Counted from the first letter of the stretch, positions 1-10,400 are shown. The stretch: DNA of 58,929 bases from Oscillatoriales cyanobacterium (GCA_011390955.1 JAABRM010000045.1:1-58929), one strand, 5' to 3'. Notes: generated by a model from the letters alone, not told the origin. Made by a program: numbers and translations.

Positions 1-14
1 GGACAAAGCCGGAA

Positions 15-186
15 GTAGGGTGGGCATTGCCCACCATAAACCCATATATATGAGAGAAGTAGGGTGGGCATTGCCCACCATAAACCCATATATATGAGAG
101 AAGTAGGGTGGGCATTGCCCACCATAAACCCATATATATGAGAGAAGTAGGGTGGGCATTGCCCACCATAAACCCATATATAGTCC
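15..186. repeat. 44-bp tandem array, four copies
   Basis: Four near-identical units begin at 15, 59, 103 and 147. Each holds the palindrome TGGGCATTGCCCA followed by an AT-rich spacer ending near TATATATGAGAGAA. The spacers are the same in every unit, so this is not a CRISPR array. The same palindrome family recurs at 53735-54070. Confidence 0.9.
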
Positions 187-475
187 CTGTAATTAAGCCA
201 GAAAACGTAAGTCTTCTTTCTGTAAAAATTCAGGAATTAATCAACCATCAAACCTGGAGAATTAAGAATGCTGGAATTTTTTAACCGGCGAGAATTCTTA
301 ATTCTCTTTTGGTCAGCAATCAGCGATTGGCCGGGTGCAGAGACGCGATCGCCGATCCGTCTCTACAGGTTGCGGCGGATGGACTTCAGGGTCAAGCATC
401 AACCTTTGATTCCTCATGGCTGATTTTTGACCGCTGATATCGAATCGCTGAAGGCTGACATTTTTTTCCGTTGCC

Positions 476-1513
476 TTAGCGCACTTGAATAGTTTTAGGC
501 GCTTCAAACATATGAACAGTATCGACAAACCGAGCGGTCTTAGATTGGCTGGAAATTACCAAACTTTCTGTCCGCGCACCGCCGTGGAAAAAGCGCACCC
601 CGTTCATCAATGGACCGGGGGTAATGCCACAAGCGGCAAAGAGTACGGTTTCGCCAGAAGCTAGTTCTTCAGCGTTATAGACTTTATCGGCATCGTTAAT
701 TCCCATGCTGGCCAAGCGTTCTAGGTTGCTTTCTTTGCTTTCGCCAATCAAGCCAGTTTTTACCACTTCGGGATCGTAGATCAACTGTCCTTGGAAATGC
801 CCACCCAAAGCTCGCATGGCAGCGGCGGAAATCACTCCTTCCGGTGCGGCCCCAATGCCCATCAGAGCATGAATATTGGTGCCGGAGAAAGCACAGCAAA
901 TGGCAGCGGATACGTCCCCATCACTGATCAGTCGGACGCGGGCACCAGCGGCACGGATTTCTTGAATCAGTTCTTTGTGACGAGGGCGATCCATCACTAC
1001 CACCACCAATTCGTCAACCGACCGATCCATACAATCGGAGAGAATCTTCAGGTTTTCTGTGGCGGATTTGCGAATATCTACATGATTTTTCGCCACCGCT
1101 GGGGCTGCCAGTTTTTTCATGTAAAAATCGGGAGCCGCAAACAAACCACCTTTTTCAGAAATCGCCAGCACAGCCATAGAACCGTTTTGGCCATAAGCTA
1201 CCAGGTTGGTTCCTTCGCAGGGATCGACGGCAATGTCGATTTCTAGTAATTGTTCTGGGTCGCAGAAATTTTTGGCATCGGGTTGGGTGCAAATTCCCAC
1301 TTCTTCTCCGATGTAGAGCATCGGCGCCTCATCCCGTTCCCCTTCACCGATGACAATTTTGCCCCGCATATGAATTTTGTTCATGCGTTGGCGCATGGCT
1401 TCTACGGCCACTTGGTCAGCAGTGTTTTTTTCGCCTTTCCCCATCCAGCGGGCTGACGCGATCGCTGCTTGTTCAACTACCTCAATAATCTCTAAACCAA
1501 TTGCATTATCCAT
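476..1513 (-). CDS. glpX: Class II fructose-1,6-/sedoheptulose-1,7-bisphosphatase (GlpX)
   Basis: This 345-aa protein hydrolyses fructose-1,6- and, in cyanobacteria, sedoheptulose-1,7-bisphosphate, serving the Calvin cycle and gluconeogenesis in the cytoplasm. Family motifs are visible in order: [18 protein letters not shown] near residue 55, the metal/phosphate motif DPCEGTNL near residue 97, SDGDVSAAI near residue 197 and [15 protein letters not shown] near 218. Length matches the family (about 340-350). The ATG is preceded by AGGAGA at 1521-1526, a good ribosome-binding site that supports this start. The gene is monocistronic in this view; the next gene diverges from it. Nothing looks abnormal in the coding sequence. 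Confidence 0.97.
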   Translation of the reverse strand: MDNAIGLEIIEVVEQAAIASARWMGKGEKNTADQVAVEAMRQRMNKIHMRGKIVIGEGERDEAPMLYIGEEVGICTQPDAKNFCDPEQLLEIDIAVDPCEGTNLVAYGQNGSMAVLAISEKGGLFAAPDFYMKKLAAPAVAKNHVDIRKSATENLKILSDCMDRSVDELVVVVMDRPRHKELIQEIRAAGARVRLISDGDVSAAICCAFSGTNIHALMGIGAAPEGVISAAAMRALGGHFQGQLIYDPEVVKTGLIGESKESNLERLASMGINDADKVYNAEELASGETVLFAACGITPGPLMNGVRFFHGGARTESLVISSQSKTARFVDTVHMFEAPKTIQVR

Positions 1514-2136
1514 TTAGATATCTCCTAATTTCATAATCCATTTGCCGTCGTATTTGCTGCCTACGACCGTCTAAAAGTCTATCAGAGTCAGGTATCTTGT
1601 TTAACTTATGTAACGACAGATTATTGTTAAGTTTTGCTGCTAAGGGATAATTTGGCCGCAATTTATCAGTTATCTATTGTTAGCTATCTAGCTTTTAGTG
1701 TTGATGTCCGGTCATCTGGATCCCCTTTTTTCTCAAGGGGACTCAGCAAGTTGATCTCAGTGGCGAAATCGCGGATTTGATGTAACGTTTTGTAAATTTA
1801 TTTGTCAATTCTGCAAATTCCAGGGAGCGATCGCCTGTTCCCCAACCAGTTAGAGTAGGGTGCGTGTTTGCGGCGAAAATTTAAGTCGCCAGCCAGCCAA
1901 AAGATTAAAATCCTCCGCCGTAACCTACCAATATGGGATAAATTATCAGCCAGTTACAGTAGTTAGAGTAGGCGGCGTTACGGCAAGGATAGTCAGCGAT
2001 ACATCATCTACTCTGAAGAATTGTAAATTTTCCGGGTATCCAGCTTAAAGCATGAATCCCTATTTTTGGGGGAGAAAATATTCGCCCCCACCCAGACGGA
2101 AATATTGTTTTACAGCTAAAAAATAAGTAACTAATC
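1514..2136. other. Intergenic region without a convincing gene
   Basis: This stretch should hold the glpX promoter and the leader of the cell-wall hydrolase. It contains diverged copies of the GTAGGGTG...CGTTACGGC type repeat around 1855-1990. An open frame at 1860-2048 overlaps that repeat and resembles nothing, so it is not called. Confidence 0.6.
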
Positions 2137-3915
2137 ATGCTTTTTTCCTGGTTAGACTATGTGCGTGCCGTTGCTACCACCGAAGAAATTCCGACTCGGT
2201 ATCGTAAATTACGGGTTGTCCAATTAGCCCAGGCGATCGTTGAATCAGCGCGAGGAACCAGTCAACTATTTCAAGAAGCGGGAAACCCTGGTGGACTGAA
2301 ATGGCGAGACAAAATTGATGATAACTACACAGAGAAAATCACCCATCAAATTTGGTTGATAACTCCCACTGAACCCGAAGGATGTTATTGGTGCCACTGG
2401 AAAACCGCAGAACACGCGGCAATGGGCTACTGGCGATTCATCAGTCGCCCAAACTCCCCCTATCAAGGATGGGAAACCTATGGCACCGACCCGGAAGGAT
2501 ATCTGCAATATATCTGGGAAAAAGAATATGCCTCCGATCCCAACTATGTCGGTAAAGTGAAAAAAGTCTTTCCTGAAGCCCAGGAGTTACTAAACCAATA
2601 CAGTACCTCCAAACCCTTACCATCACGGCAATTTAAAGTTGCCATTATGCCCGGACATGGGGGCAGCGATCCCGGTGCAGTCAATGATAAGCTGAATTTA
2701 AAGGAAAAAGACTACAACTGGAAAGAAGCGGTTGAGATCAAATCTCGTTTAGAAGCGACAGGTAAGTATCAAGTTATTATCTGTCGGACGGAAAACGAAT
2801 CTGCCCCTCTAGCAACATTGCAACAACGGGCCAATGATAGTGGTGCTGATGTATGTTTGTGCCTGCACCATAATGCCGCGAATAAACAAGCACGAGGGTG
2901 GTGGTTGTTTTATGTCAACCGCAGTCCAGAATTTGAAAAGTTTACCAAGATTATGGATAAACATTTTCAAGGCTTGTCTTTACCAGGAAGGGGTTATCTT
3001 TATACAGGGCAGCCCTTTAGTCAGGATTGGCACAGCCGGGTCTGGAATTGTGTCCGCGATTGTACCATGCCCACAATTTTGTTTGAAAGTTGCTTCATTG
3101 ATAATGATGCCGATGCCACTTGGTTAAAAGATGGTGGCTATAAGCAAGTAGTCGAAAAGATTTGTGCCGGGGTTCAAGAATTTTTAGAAGGTCAAGCAAC
3201 GATCATCTATTCAACAGGATTTGAAAAAATCAAGGCTTTATCAGACACTTGGCTGAAAAAAGATTGGACAAAACAAGCCAGCGAACTCGACGATACTCAA
3301 AAAGCCTTTGTCCCCAAGGGTAACTCTTACCTAATTGAGAAGTTTCAAGAATATAGCTTGGAGACAAATTCAGGGGGACACGCCTTAGTTGAATTAAGTA
3401 ATGGCACGGGGAAATGGTTTATTTACCTAAAACATTGGCAATTACCTTGGACTCAGAAGCAGGAAGAATTAACAGTCCTAACTTTACCGGAATGGAATCA
3501 AGTGGACTGGCAAAATTGGTCATCTCCGGTGAGTCGTTATTTTAATGTGGGGGAAGTGACTTTACGAGAAGAAAGACGAATTCCAATGGATAAAACCCAC
3601 CGCCAAAATGTGATTGAAATTGCCCGCAAGTTGGACGAAGTGCGTGAATGGTGGGGTTCAGCTTTATTGGTGAGTTCTTGGTATCGGCCACCAGCGGTGG
3701 AAGCGGAAGTTGGCGGTAGTGGCGCTAATCATCCCTTCGGTTTTGCCGTGGATTTGTATCCGGCTCAAGGCTCGATCTGGGATTTTCAATCCCGGTTTGA
3801 GCACGAATGGTATAACACCGGAAAATGGCCAGATGGTTTTGGTCGCGGTGCCAAAAAAGGGTTTATCCATCTGGATTTAAATCCGAAATTTGGGCAGCGA
3901 ATCTGGGATTATTAA
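2137..3915 (+). CDS. Multidomain peptidoglycan hydrolase: glucosaminidase-like, amidase_3 and M15-like peptidase
   Basis: The 592-aa protein combines three likely cell-wall cutting modules. Residues about 1-160 resemble the FlgJ/LytG glucosaminidase fold (QAIVESARGTSQL, then the NPGGLKW segment). Residues about 165-365 are an N-acetylmuramoyl-L-alanine amidase of the amidase_3 type: zinc ligands fit H in IMPGHGGSDPGA, H in LCLHHNAA, and the catalytic E in ILFESCFIDN. A linker of about 110 residues with the DTWLKKDWTKQASEL pattern follows. The C-terminus (about 485-592) resembles M15A/peptidase_M15_3 (SSWYRPP, NHPFGFAVDL, FIHLDL). No signal peptide is seen, which resembles phage endolysins, yet no phage genes surround it. 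The start lacks an obvious Shine-Dalgarno sequence. Domain calls come from motif memory. Confidence 0.8.
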   Translation: MLFSWLDYVRAVATTEEIPTRYRKLRVVQLAQAIVESARGTSQLFQEAGNPGGLKWRDKIDDNYTEKITHQIWLITPTEPEGCYWCHWKTAEHAAMGYWRFISRPNSPYQGWETYGTDPEGYLQYIWEKEYASDPNYVGKVKKVFPEAQELLNQYSTSKPLPSRQFKVAIMPGHGGSDPGAVNDKLNLKEKDYNWKEAVEIKSRLEATGKYQVIICRTENESAPLATLQQRANDSGADVCLCLHHNAANKQARGWWLFYVNRSPEFEKFTKIMDKHFQGLSLPGRGYLYTGQPFSQDWHSRVWNCVRDCTMPTILFESCFIDNDADATWLKDGGYKQVVEKICAGVQEFLEGQATIIYSTGFEKIKALSDTWLKKDWTKQASELDDTQKAFVPKGNSYLIEKFQEYSLETNSGGHALVELSNGTGKWFIYLKHWQLPWTQKQEELTVLTLPEWNQVDWQNWSSPVSRYFNVGEVTLREERRIPMDKTHRQNVIEIARKLDEVREWWGSALLVSSWYRPPAVEAEVGGSGANHPFGFAVDLYPAQGSIWDFQSRFEHEWYNTGKWPDGFGRGAKKGFIHLDLNPKFGQRIWDY

Positions 3916-3936
3916 GGTGATTAAATAAGTAGAAAA

Positions 3937-4065
3937 TAAGTAGGTGGGCATAAATAAATGCACTACAGACCATACCAGAAGAAAAACTGTCATTCCCGCG
4001 AAGGCGGGAATCCAAAGCCTATTGGCGGAGAACGAAAAGTGCAATTAATTATGTTCACCTACTTA
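3937..4065. repeat. 129-bp MITE-like element (copy 1)
   Basis: It is bounded by the inverted ends TAAGTAGGTGGGC and GTTCACCTACTTA and carries an internal palindrome TTCCCGCGAAGGCGGGAA. An equally long copy lies at 22156-22284 and related copies lie in inverted orientation at 15150-15487. No transposase is encoded, so it would have to move in trans. Confidence 0.75.
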
Positions 4066-4113
4066 GCCCAGTAGAAAATAGCTAAGGATAAAATAGCTCA
4101 GGATAAAATAGCT

Positions 4114-4150
4114 AAGGGAAAATGGATCGTATTACGATCTATTTTCCCTT
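4114..4150. terminator. Strong hairpin, terminator-like
   Basis: AAGGGAAAAT pairs with ATTTTCCCTT around an inner GATCGTA/TACGATC stem. It follows three direct repeats of the AGGATAAAATAG type (4083-4112). It lies between the hydrolase gene and the convergent membrane-protein gene and probably ends transcription. The T content sits mainly inside the stem rather than after it. Confidence 0.5.
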
Positions 4151-4398
4151 ATTTGCTATTCACTCTCACGACAACCATCTTTTATATAAGTTTGGCAAAT
4201 TGATTCAGGTAAATAGATTTAATATTTAAAATATTGTAAAGATTTAATACATTTTTATTAAAAATTTTTGCCAACAACTTGACGAATTTATGCGGGTTGT
4301 GTTAGTTTAATAAAATCAAAAATCGAGCGGTTATTTTGTCTATTTGCTAAAAAAGCGGCTAAAAAACTGATTGTCTGGTGATTTAAGCGGTTTTTTGA

Positions 4399-4426
4399 GT
4401 AGGGGCGATTCGCGAATCGCCCCTAC
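4399..4426. repeat. 28-bp perfect palindrome
   Basis: The half-site GTAGGGGCGATTCG is followed by its exact reverse complement. An identical copy lies at 45625-45652, so this is an interspersed repeat rather than a local operator. Confidence 0.75.
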
Positions 4427-4534
4427 TGATGCGGCACAAATTTTGATCCGAAACGAGACGGCTTTTTTTGTCGCTACTTGACAAAAGCGCGATTGTATGT
4501 ATTTGCTCAATTATCAATTATCAATTGATAATTG

Positions 4535-5485
4535 TCAATTAGTAGGCTGATTATTGTTATCCCCACTCGGAATATCCGTGTCGAGAGTGGGGCGTAACTG
4601 AATCAGCCGATCGCCCTCACGACTGCGAGGAATCACCACCACTGGCGGACGGCGGGTTTCATCCCGTCTAGGAAGTGCCGGGAAAATATAATAATCTCCA
4701 TCCACATCAATCAGCAACCGCCAGACGCGATTCTGGCTGGGATTATTAATCGCCGCACTTAGGAGTTGCTGGTAGCTGGTGGCATCACCAATAATCCGGA
4801 TACCTTGGGGATTGCGAATATTATCCGGGTTCACCCCCAGGGGAAAACTATCCTCTCGCACCACTATCGTCACCACCGGGAGAGACGAAGTTTCATTCAC
4901 CGCATCCCGCCACGCATCCGCTTCTCCCTGCCATTGTGCCAGCCAGAAACAGCCCGCCAGTAGCCAACAGATAATCACCGTTTCATCCAACAGCGATCGC
5001 AGAAAGCCCAGGGATTGATACTCCAACAGGTGGAACTCCAGAAACGATTTCAGCAGTTGCAACAGTCCCCGATACAACCACAACAGCCCGCGTCTCCAGA
5101 AGTTTTTAGGCGGTTGGCCTTGGGCTAAACGACGATCCAGGCAATCCAATATCCGCCGATGGATGTTCTCCACTCCAGCTTGTAAACTTTGGGAGGGTTG
5201 ACCTTCCAGTAACCACAGACTGCAATAGACCCCCACCACAACCAAGGCAAAGGTTATAATAGTATGGAGAATTGCTCGAAAGCTGCCGAAAAACACTTGA
5301 AAGGCAGCAATATAAAACGACTCTAGGGGTAAAGGGAGGGTGGTGACTTCCAGTTGGAAAAACCCGAAGTAACTCCAGCGATAAGTCCACCCTGTGAAGT
5401 ATAGCACCGCCCCCAACATCACCAGTAAACTGGCAATTCTTCCCAGGGCAAAAGTTTCAGGGGGCAAACGCGGTGACTCACTCAT
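4535..5485 (-). CDS. Integral membrane protein of unknown function
   Basis: The function of this 316-aa protein is not recognised. Hydrophobic segments appear near residues 14-40 (IASLLVMLGAVLYFTGW), 57-95 (two segments, ending in FALVVVGVYCSLWLL) and 170-185 (VIICWLLAGCFWLAQW). A charged amphipathic part lies between them. The C-terminal 120 residues are hydrophilic, with a beta-like pattern (VWRLLIDVDGDYYIFPAL) and a Pro/Arg/Asp-rich end. This suggests a membrane anchor with a soluble C-terminal domain. It diverges from the lipoprotein gene at 5691, and the two might share a promoter region. The reading frame is long and clean, and codon use resembles its neighbours. Confidence 0.75.
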   Translation of the reverse strand: MSESPRLPPETFALGRIASLLVMLGAVLYFTGWTYRWSYFGFFQLEVTTLPLPLESFYIAAFQVFFGSFRAILHTIITFALVVVGVYCSLWLLEGQPSQSLQAGVENIHRRILDCLDRRLAQGQPPKNFWRRGLLWLYRGLLQLLKSFLEFHLLEYQSLGFLRSLLDETVIICWLLAGCFWLAQWQGEADAWRDAVNETSSLPVVTIVVREDSFPLGVNPDNIRNPQGIRIIGDATSYQQLLSAAINNPSQNRVWRLLIDVDGDYYIFPALPRRDETRRPPVVVIPRSREGDRLIQLRPTLDTDIPSGDNNNQPTN

Positions 5486-5690
5486 CTCAACCTTCTCCCA
5501 AAGATGACGACAAACCGATACGGTTTCTGAACCAGTCTAATCTGTCTGCAACCCCAACTCTCAATTCTATTTCTGGCAGTTCCCAGAAATGCCAGGGAGA
5601 AAGGGCTGTTTTTCTGAACTCCCCTCTCCAGAAGGGGAGAGGGGTCTGCCATCGTGAGGGCTTATTTCCCAATTGAATTAGGATGAACCG

Positions 5691-6263
5691 ATGAAATATC
5701 CAACTTGCCATATCTTGTCACTGATTTTAATGGTTTCCTCCCTGGGAATAGCGGGATGTAACATGACCCCTCCTTCCCAAACCGCTGAAGTGCCTGTCCC
5801 AGCGCAACGCAAGCAATCGGATATCATCTCCGTGATGCTGCCGGTGAATGTCATTATTGAGTTGAAAGCTGAGGGAAGTGGCAACCATGAATTGCTGGGA
5901 TTTAACCCAGAAACCCGCCAACTGCAATTGGCGGGACTCCCCCAAGGATTGCCCCTGACGAAAGTTGCCAAAATAAAGCGCGATCGCCAGAAAAATCAGG
6001 GGTCAGTTCTCGGAGGGCGGGCCAAAATTCGTGGGGAGGATATGGGCACCCCAGAAACTTGGCGGGTTCCCTTCTCTGCCATAGACTCTAAGGAGGAAAA
6101 AATGATGATGATTCGGGGTCAACAGGCTTGGGATAATGATGAGTTCCAGGGGAAACTCGAACTCCAGAACGATTATGAATTTGTGTTGGATCAGATTATC
6201 CCCCTGTCAGAGGATGAGATGGAAATTGTCGTGAGTAAAGTGCCTCGTGACGGGGAGGAGTAA
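5691..6263 (+). CDS. Putative lipoprotein
   Basis: This 190-aa protein begins with a typical lipoprotein signal peptide: a short n-region, a hydrophobic stretch (ILSLILMVSSLG) and a lipobox IAGC that would make Cys23 the lipidated residue. The mature part is hydrophilic with two weak beta-rich segments (INVIIELKAEGSG-like and DYEFVLDQIIPLSEDEMEIVV). No family is recognised. It is probably exposed at the periplasmic face of a membrane. It diverges from the membrane protein at 4535-5485. The intervening DNA holds a CCCCTCTCC/GGGGAGAGG hairpin at about 5621-5644. Confidence 0.75.
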   Translation: MKYPTCHILSLILMVSSLGIAGCNMTPPSQTAEVPVPAQRKQSDIISVMLPVNVIIELKAEGSGNHELLGFNPETRQLQLAGLPQGLPLTKVAKIKRDRQKNQGSVLGGRAKIRGEDMGTPETWRVPFSAIDSKEEKMMMIRGQQAWDNDEFQGKLELQNDYEFVLDQIIPLSEDEMEIVVSKVPRDGEE

Positions 6264-6280
6264 CTCATCCGAGTTAGGGT

Positions 6281-6313
6281 CGGTTGGGTGCAGCCAAGCG
6301 CGAAACCCAACCG
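6281..6313. repeat. Hairpin repeat downstream of the lipoprotein gene
   Basis: CGGTTGGGT pairs with ACCCAACCG across a 15-base loop. There is no T tract, so it is more likely an interspersed palindromic repeat than an intrinsic terminator. Confidence 0.5.
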
Positions 6314-6433
6314 GAACACCTCGGCTTCCCTGTCCTCTGACCTATGATAAGAGAAACAATGAATCCAGAGAGCGAAATTAATGCAAAATATGAGATGCTT
6401 GATTTGATTTCCTGAAAAAATGGGATAAATTTC

Positions 6434-6769
6434 TTGAAACTACCGAATTATGAACAAGCGATTGTTCCCCGGAAAAAAATTACCGAATATTTACTTTCAC
6501 TGACTCATCCTGACGGCAAAAGTAAAGCCAAATTTTTTCTCAAGTTTGGCTTTACCGTTGATTCCTGGGAAATTATGGCAAATGCTTTGCTCAATCATGC
6601 GGCTGACCATGAATTAGCTAAAATAGAATCATCCCCTTTCGGGACAAGGTATGTTGTTGAAGGTAGAGTGATTACGCCAGATGGCAGAAACCCAGAATTG
6701 CGGTCTGTTTGGTTTATTTCTACTGGAGATGATATCCCTAGACTGGTCAGCGCCTATCCACTCACCTAA
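6434..6769 (+). CDS. DUF6883-family small protein (copy 1)
   Basis: The 111-aa protein matches what I recall of the DUF6883 family: an N-terminal LPNYEQAIVPRKKITEYLLS segment, then HPDGKSKAKFFLKFGF, then a beta-rich half ending in PRLVSAYPL. It begins with TTG; no ATG fits upstream, and the paralogue at 45800 also begins with TTG. It is followed at once by a DUF4926 gene, the same order as at 45.8-46.5 kb. Conserved pairing of two small genes suggests a functional unit such as a toxin-antitoxin or immunity pair, but that is inference. No Shine-Dalgarno sequence is clear here. Confidence 0.8.
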   Translation: MKLPNYEQAIVPRKKITEYLLSLTHPDGKSKAKFFLKFGFTVDSWEIMANALLNHAADHELAKIESSPFGTRYVVEGRVITPDGRNPELRSVWFISTGDDIPRLVSAYPLT

Positions 6770-6781
6770 AATTTGAAAATC

Positions 6782-7012
6782 ATGATTAGTGAATTAGACC
6801 GAGTTGTTTTAACCGCAGATTTACCGGAATATGATTTAAAATCCGGCGATATGGGCACCGTTGTCTTAGTCCATCAAGAAGGTTTGGGCTATGAAGTAGA
6901 ATTTATGACCATCGCCGGAGAAACCATTGCGATTGTTTCTCTCTTGAGTTCTCAAGTTCGGGGAATTGGAGACAGAGAAATTGCTCAAGCGCGGGTTCTA
7001 GCATCATCATGA
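6782..7012 (+). CDS. DUF4926-family small protein (copy 1)
   Basis: This is a 76-aa protein from the ATG at 6782; an in-frame TTG at 6773 would add three residues. The pattern ELDRVVLTADLPEYDLKSGDMGTVV followed by a Gly/Tyr turn and YEVEFMT is the DUF4926 signature, a small beta-barrel-like fold. The gene is 12 nt from the upstream DUF6883 gene and is surely co-transcribed with it. The function of the family is unknown. A second copy sits at 46155 beside the second DUF6883 gene. The C-terminus ends normally, unlike the second copy. Confidence 0.8.
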   Translation: MISELDRVVLTADLPEYDLKSGDMGTVVLVHQEGLGYEVEFMTIAGETIAIVSLLSSQVRGIGDREIAQARVLASS

Positions 7013-7029
7013 ATGGGGGCTTGAAAAAA

Positions 7030-7245
7030 CTATAAATTGAAGACCTGTTCTCCGTCTATCACTTGTCCCTGTTCAATTTGAGTGGCACCGATCGCGATTT
7101 CCTGACGCAGTTCAGTCAGGTATTGCTGGCGTTGGTCCAGGAGTTCTAGGGCGGCTAAGATGACCTCATGGGCGGATTGGTAATGTCCTTGGTTGAGTTG
7201 ATCCGCAATCCGTTGTTCTATTTCTGGAGTGAGTGATAGGTTCAT
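7030..7245 (-). CDS. ParD-like antitoxin, orphan
   Basis: The 71-aa protein has the ribbon-helix-helix opening MNLSLTPEIEQRIADQLNQG followed by SAHEVILAALELLDQ, characteristic of ParD/CC2985-type antitoxins. These bind DNA and neutralise a ParE toxin. The frame is open upstream to 7389, but MNLSL at 7245 is the natural family start. No ParE-like toxin is adjacent: the neighbours are the convergent DUF4926 gene and the divergent TPR-CHAT gene. It is therefore either a solitary antitoxin or the remainder of a lost pair. Confidence 0.75.
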   Translation of the reverse strand: MNLSLTPEIEQRIADQLNQGHYQSAHEVILAALELLDQRQQYLTELRQEIAIGATQIEQGQVIDGEQVFNL

Positions 7246-7404
7246 GGCACCAGTAGGAGCGTTATAGATTACTTTGATTATAGTAGTGGAGAAACTGGGC
7301 GGCGATGAGGCTGATATCATGGCTCTGCCGTCCTTGGAGGGAGACTCAATTTCTGCGCCTTCGGGTAATAATAGAAGAGATAGAGTCACAGGGAGAGTCG
7401 GGCC

Positions 7405-10400
7405 ATGACTGGACGCTGGGTGAGTTCGCTGTTGACGGTTTCGCTGCTGTTGGGCATGGGGTCTCTGTCGCCTTGGGTGAGGGCACAGACGATTTTGGCG
7501 CAGGGGAGAATGTCGGCAAGGGAGGTTGAGGAACTGTTAGAGCAGGCCACTCAACAGACACAACAGGGGCAATCTGTGCAGGCGATTAAGAAATTTGAGC
7601 GTGTTTTAGAAGCGGCTCGACAATGGCAAGATCGGCAGTTGGAAGCTGTAGCCCTTTTCGGAATTGGTCGAAATTATAACCGGATCGGACAAAGACAAAA
7701 GGCCTTAGAGTCCTATGAACAAGCGCTGATTATTTGTCGAGAGACCAATAACAGGTCAGTGGAAGCGAGAACACTCAACGAAATTGGTTTGGTGTACAAT
7801 GCCTTGGGCGATCGCCGTCAAGCCCTGAACTACTTCAATCAAGCCTTGCCAATTTGGCGCGAACTGGGTCAGCGCCCTCGGGAAGCGGAGATTCTCAATG
7901 CAATTGGTCGAGTGTATGATGCCTTGGGCAACCGGACTGAAGCCCTAAACTACTTCAATCAGGCTTTGAAAATTAAGCGAGAGGTGGGCGATCGCTCTGG
8001 AGAAGCCACAACTCTCAACAACATTGGCTTCTTGTACAATGCTTTGGGCAACCGGACTGAAGCCCTAGACTACTACAATCAGGCTTTACCAATTATGAGA
8101 GAATTGGGTAATCGCTCTGGAGAAGCCACCATTCTCAATAACATGGGCTTGGTGTACCATGCCTTAAGCAAGTGGACGGAAGCCCTGAACTACTACAATC
8201 AAGCCTTACCGATTTGGCAAGAAGTGAGCCATCGCTCTCAAGAACATCGCTCTCGGGAAGCGGAGACTCTCCATCAGATTGGTGCAGCATATCATGCCTT
8301 GGTGAGCCGCCGTGAAGCTCTGAATTACTTAAATCAGGCGTTGTCGATTCGGCAAGAAGTCGGTGATCGCTCTGGAGAAGCCAAAACACTCAACGAAATT
8401 GGTTTGGTGTACAATGCCTTGGGCAACCGGACTGAAGCCCTGAAATACTACAATCAGTCCTTGGAAATTGACCGAGAAGTGGGCGATCGTCCAGGAGAAG
8501 CCACCACTCTCCATAACATTGGTGCTATGTACAATGCCTTGGGCAACCGGACTGAAGCCCTGAACTACTTCAATCAGGCTTTGCCAATCAGGCAAGAAGT
8601 GGGCGATCGCGCAGGAGAAGCCACTACTCTCAATAACATTGGTGCAGTGTACGATGCCTTGGGCAACCGGACTGAAGCCCTGAACTATTACAATCAAGCC
8701 TTGCCAATTCGGCGAGAAGTGGGCGATCTCGCTGGGGAAGCTGGAACTCTCAACAACATTGGTTTGGTGTACAATGCCTTGGGCAAGCGGACTGAAGCCC
8801 TGAACTACTACAATCAGGCTTTGCCAATTACGCGAGAATTGGGCGATCGCTCTGGGGAAGCCACCACCCTCAATAACATTGGTGCAGTGTACAATGCCTT
8901 GGGCAAGCGGACTGAAGCCCTGAACTACCTCAATCAGGCATTGTCAATTCTGCGAGATATCGGCGATCGCTCTGGGGAAGCCACCACTCTCCATAACATT
9001 GGTGGAGTCTACAATGCCTTGGGCAAGCGGACTGAAGCCCTGAACTACTACAATCAGGCTTTGCCAATTACGCGAGAAGTGGGCGATCGCTCTGGGGAAG
9101 CCACTACTCTCAATAGCATTGGTGGAGTGTACAATGCCTTGGGCAACCGGACTAAAGCTCTGAATTACTACAATCAGGCTTTGCTAATTAGGCAAGAAGT
9201 GGGCGATAGAGAGGGGGAAGCCACGACTCTCAACAATATTGGCATGGTACACAATGCCTTGGGCAAGCGGACTGAAGCCCTGAACTACCTCAATCAGGCA
9301 TTGTCAATTCTGCGAGATATCGGCGATCGCTCAGGAGAAGCCACCACTCTCCATAACATTGGTGCTATGTACAATGCCTTGGGCAACCAGACTGAAGCCC
9401 TGAACTACTACAATCAGGCTTTGCCAATTACGCGAGAAGTGGGCGATCGCTCCGGGGAAGCCGACACTCTCAATAACATTGGTGGAGTGTACGATGACTT
9501 GGGCAACCGTAGTGAAGCCCTGAACTACCTCAATCAAGCCTTGCCAATTCGGCGAGAAGTAGGCGATCGCTTAGGGGAAGCTGCCACTCTCAATAACATT
9601 GGTGCTGTGTACAATGCCTTGGGCAACCGCACTCAAATCCTAAACTACTTCAATCAGGCTTTGCTAATTACGCGAGAAGTGGGCGATCGCTCGGGGGAAG
9701 CCAGCACTCTCCATAACATCGGTGGAGTGTACTATGAATTAGGCAACCGAACTGAAGCCCTGAACTATTACAATCAGGCTTTACCTATTATGCGAGAAGT
9801 GGGCGATCGCCCTGGAGAAGCTGGCACCCTCAACAACATTGGTGCTGTGTACTATGCCTTGGGCAACCAGACTGAAGCCCTGAACTACTACAATCAAGCC
9901 TTGCCAATTCTGCGAGAGGTGGGGAATCGCCCTGGAGAATCAGCCACCCTCAGCAACATAGCCGCCGTCTACCGAGACACCAATCAACCCGACAAAGCCA
10001 TCACCTACTGGGAAGACTCCCTCAACATCCTCCTTGAACTCCGTAGCGAACTGCAAAAAGAATTCCGCGAAACTTTCCTCAAAACCAATCGCGGCAGATC
10101 CGTCGCCCTTGTTGACCTGCTCATCGACCAAAACCAGCCCCAACGCGCCTTTGAATGGGCGAACCGCGTCACCACCTACGAACTCGCCGACTATAACCGT
10201 CTCATCGGTGTGAGAGTCGCCAACCCGGAAGCCCAAGCCGCCCTTGATGACTGGAACGACCAATCCCAACAACTGCAAGCCCTCCGCCAACAACTGCAAG
10301 ACAACTTCAGCGCCGCCCTCGTGGACCAAATGCGCGACTTAGAAGCCCAAGTCAATCAACAAGCCGAAACCCTCGCCAACAACTACCCCGAAGTTGCCGA

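Noticed and set aside
15-186. Possible CRISPR array
   Set aside because: The units including their spacers are identical. CRISPR spacers should differ, and no cas gene is present. The same reasoning excludes 53736-54070 and 56967-57363.
313-528. 71-aa minus-strand frame overlapping the glpX end
   Set aside because: It overlaps the conserved glpX C-terminus in another frame and resembles no protein.
1860-2048. 62-aa frame upstream of the hydrolase
   Set aside because: It overlaps diverged GTAGGGTG/CGTTACGG repeats, has no recognisable family and lacks a ribosome-binding site.
8329-8697. 122-aa and similar minus-strand frames with FSPVAQGIVH repeats
   Set aside because: They are antisense shadows of the TPR repeats of the CHAT gene.
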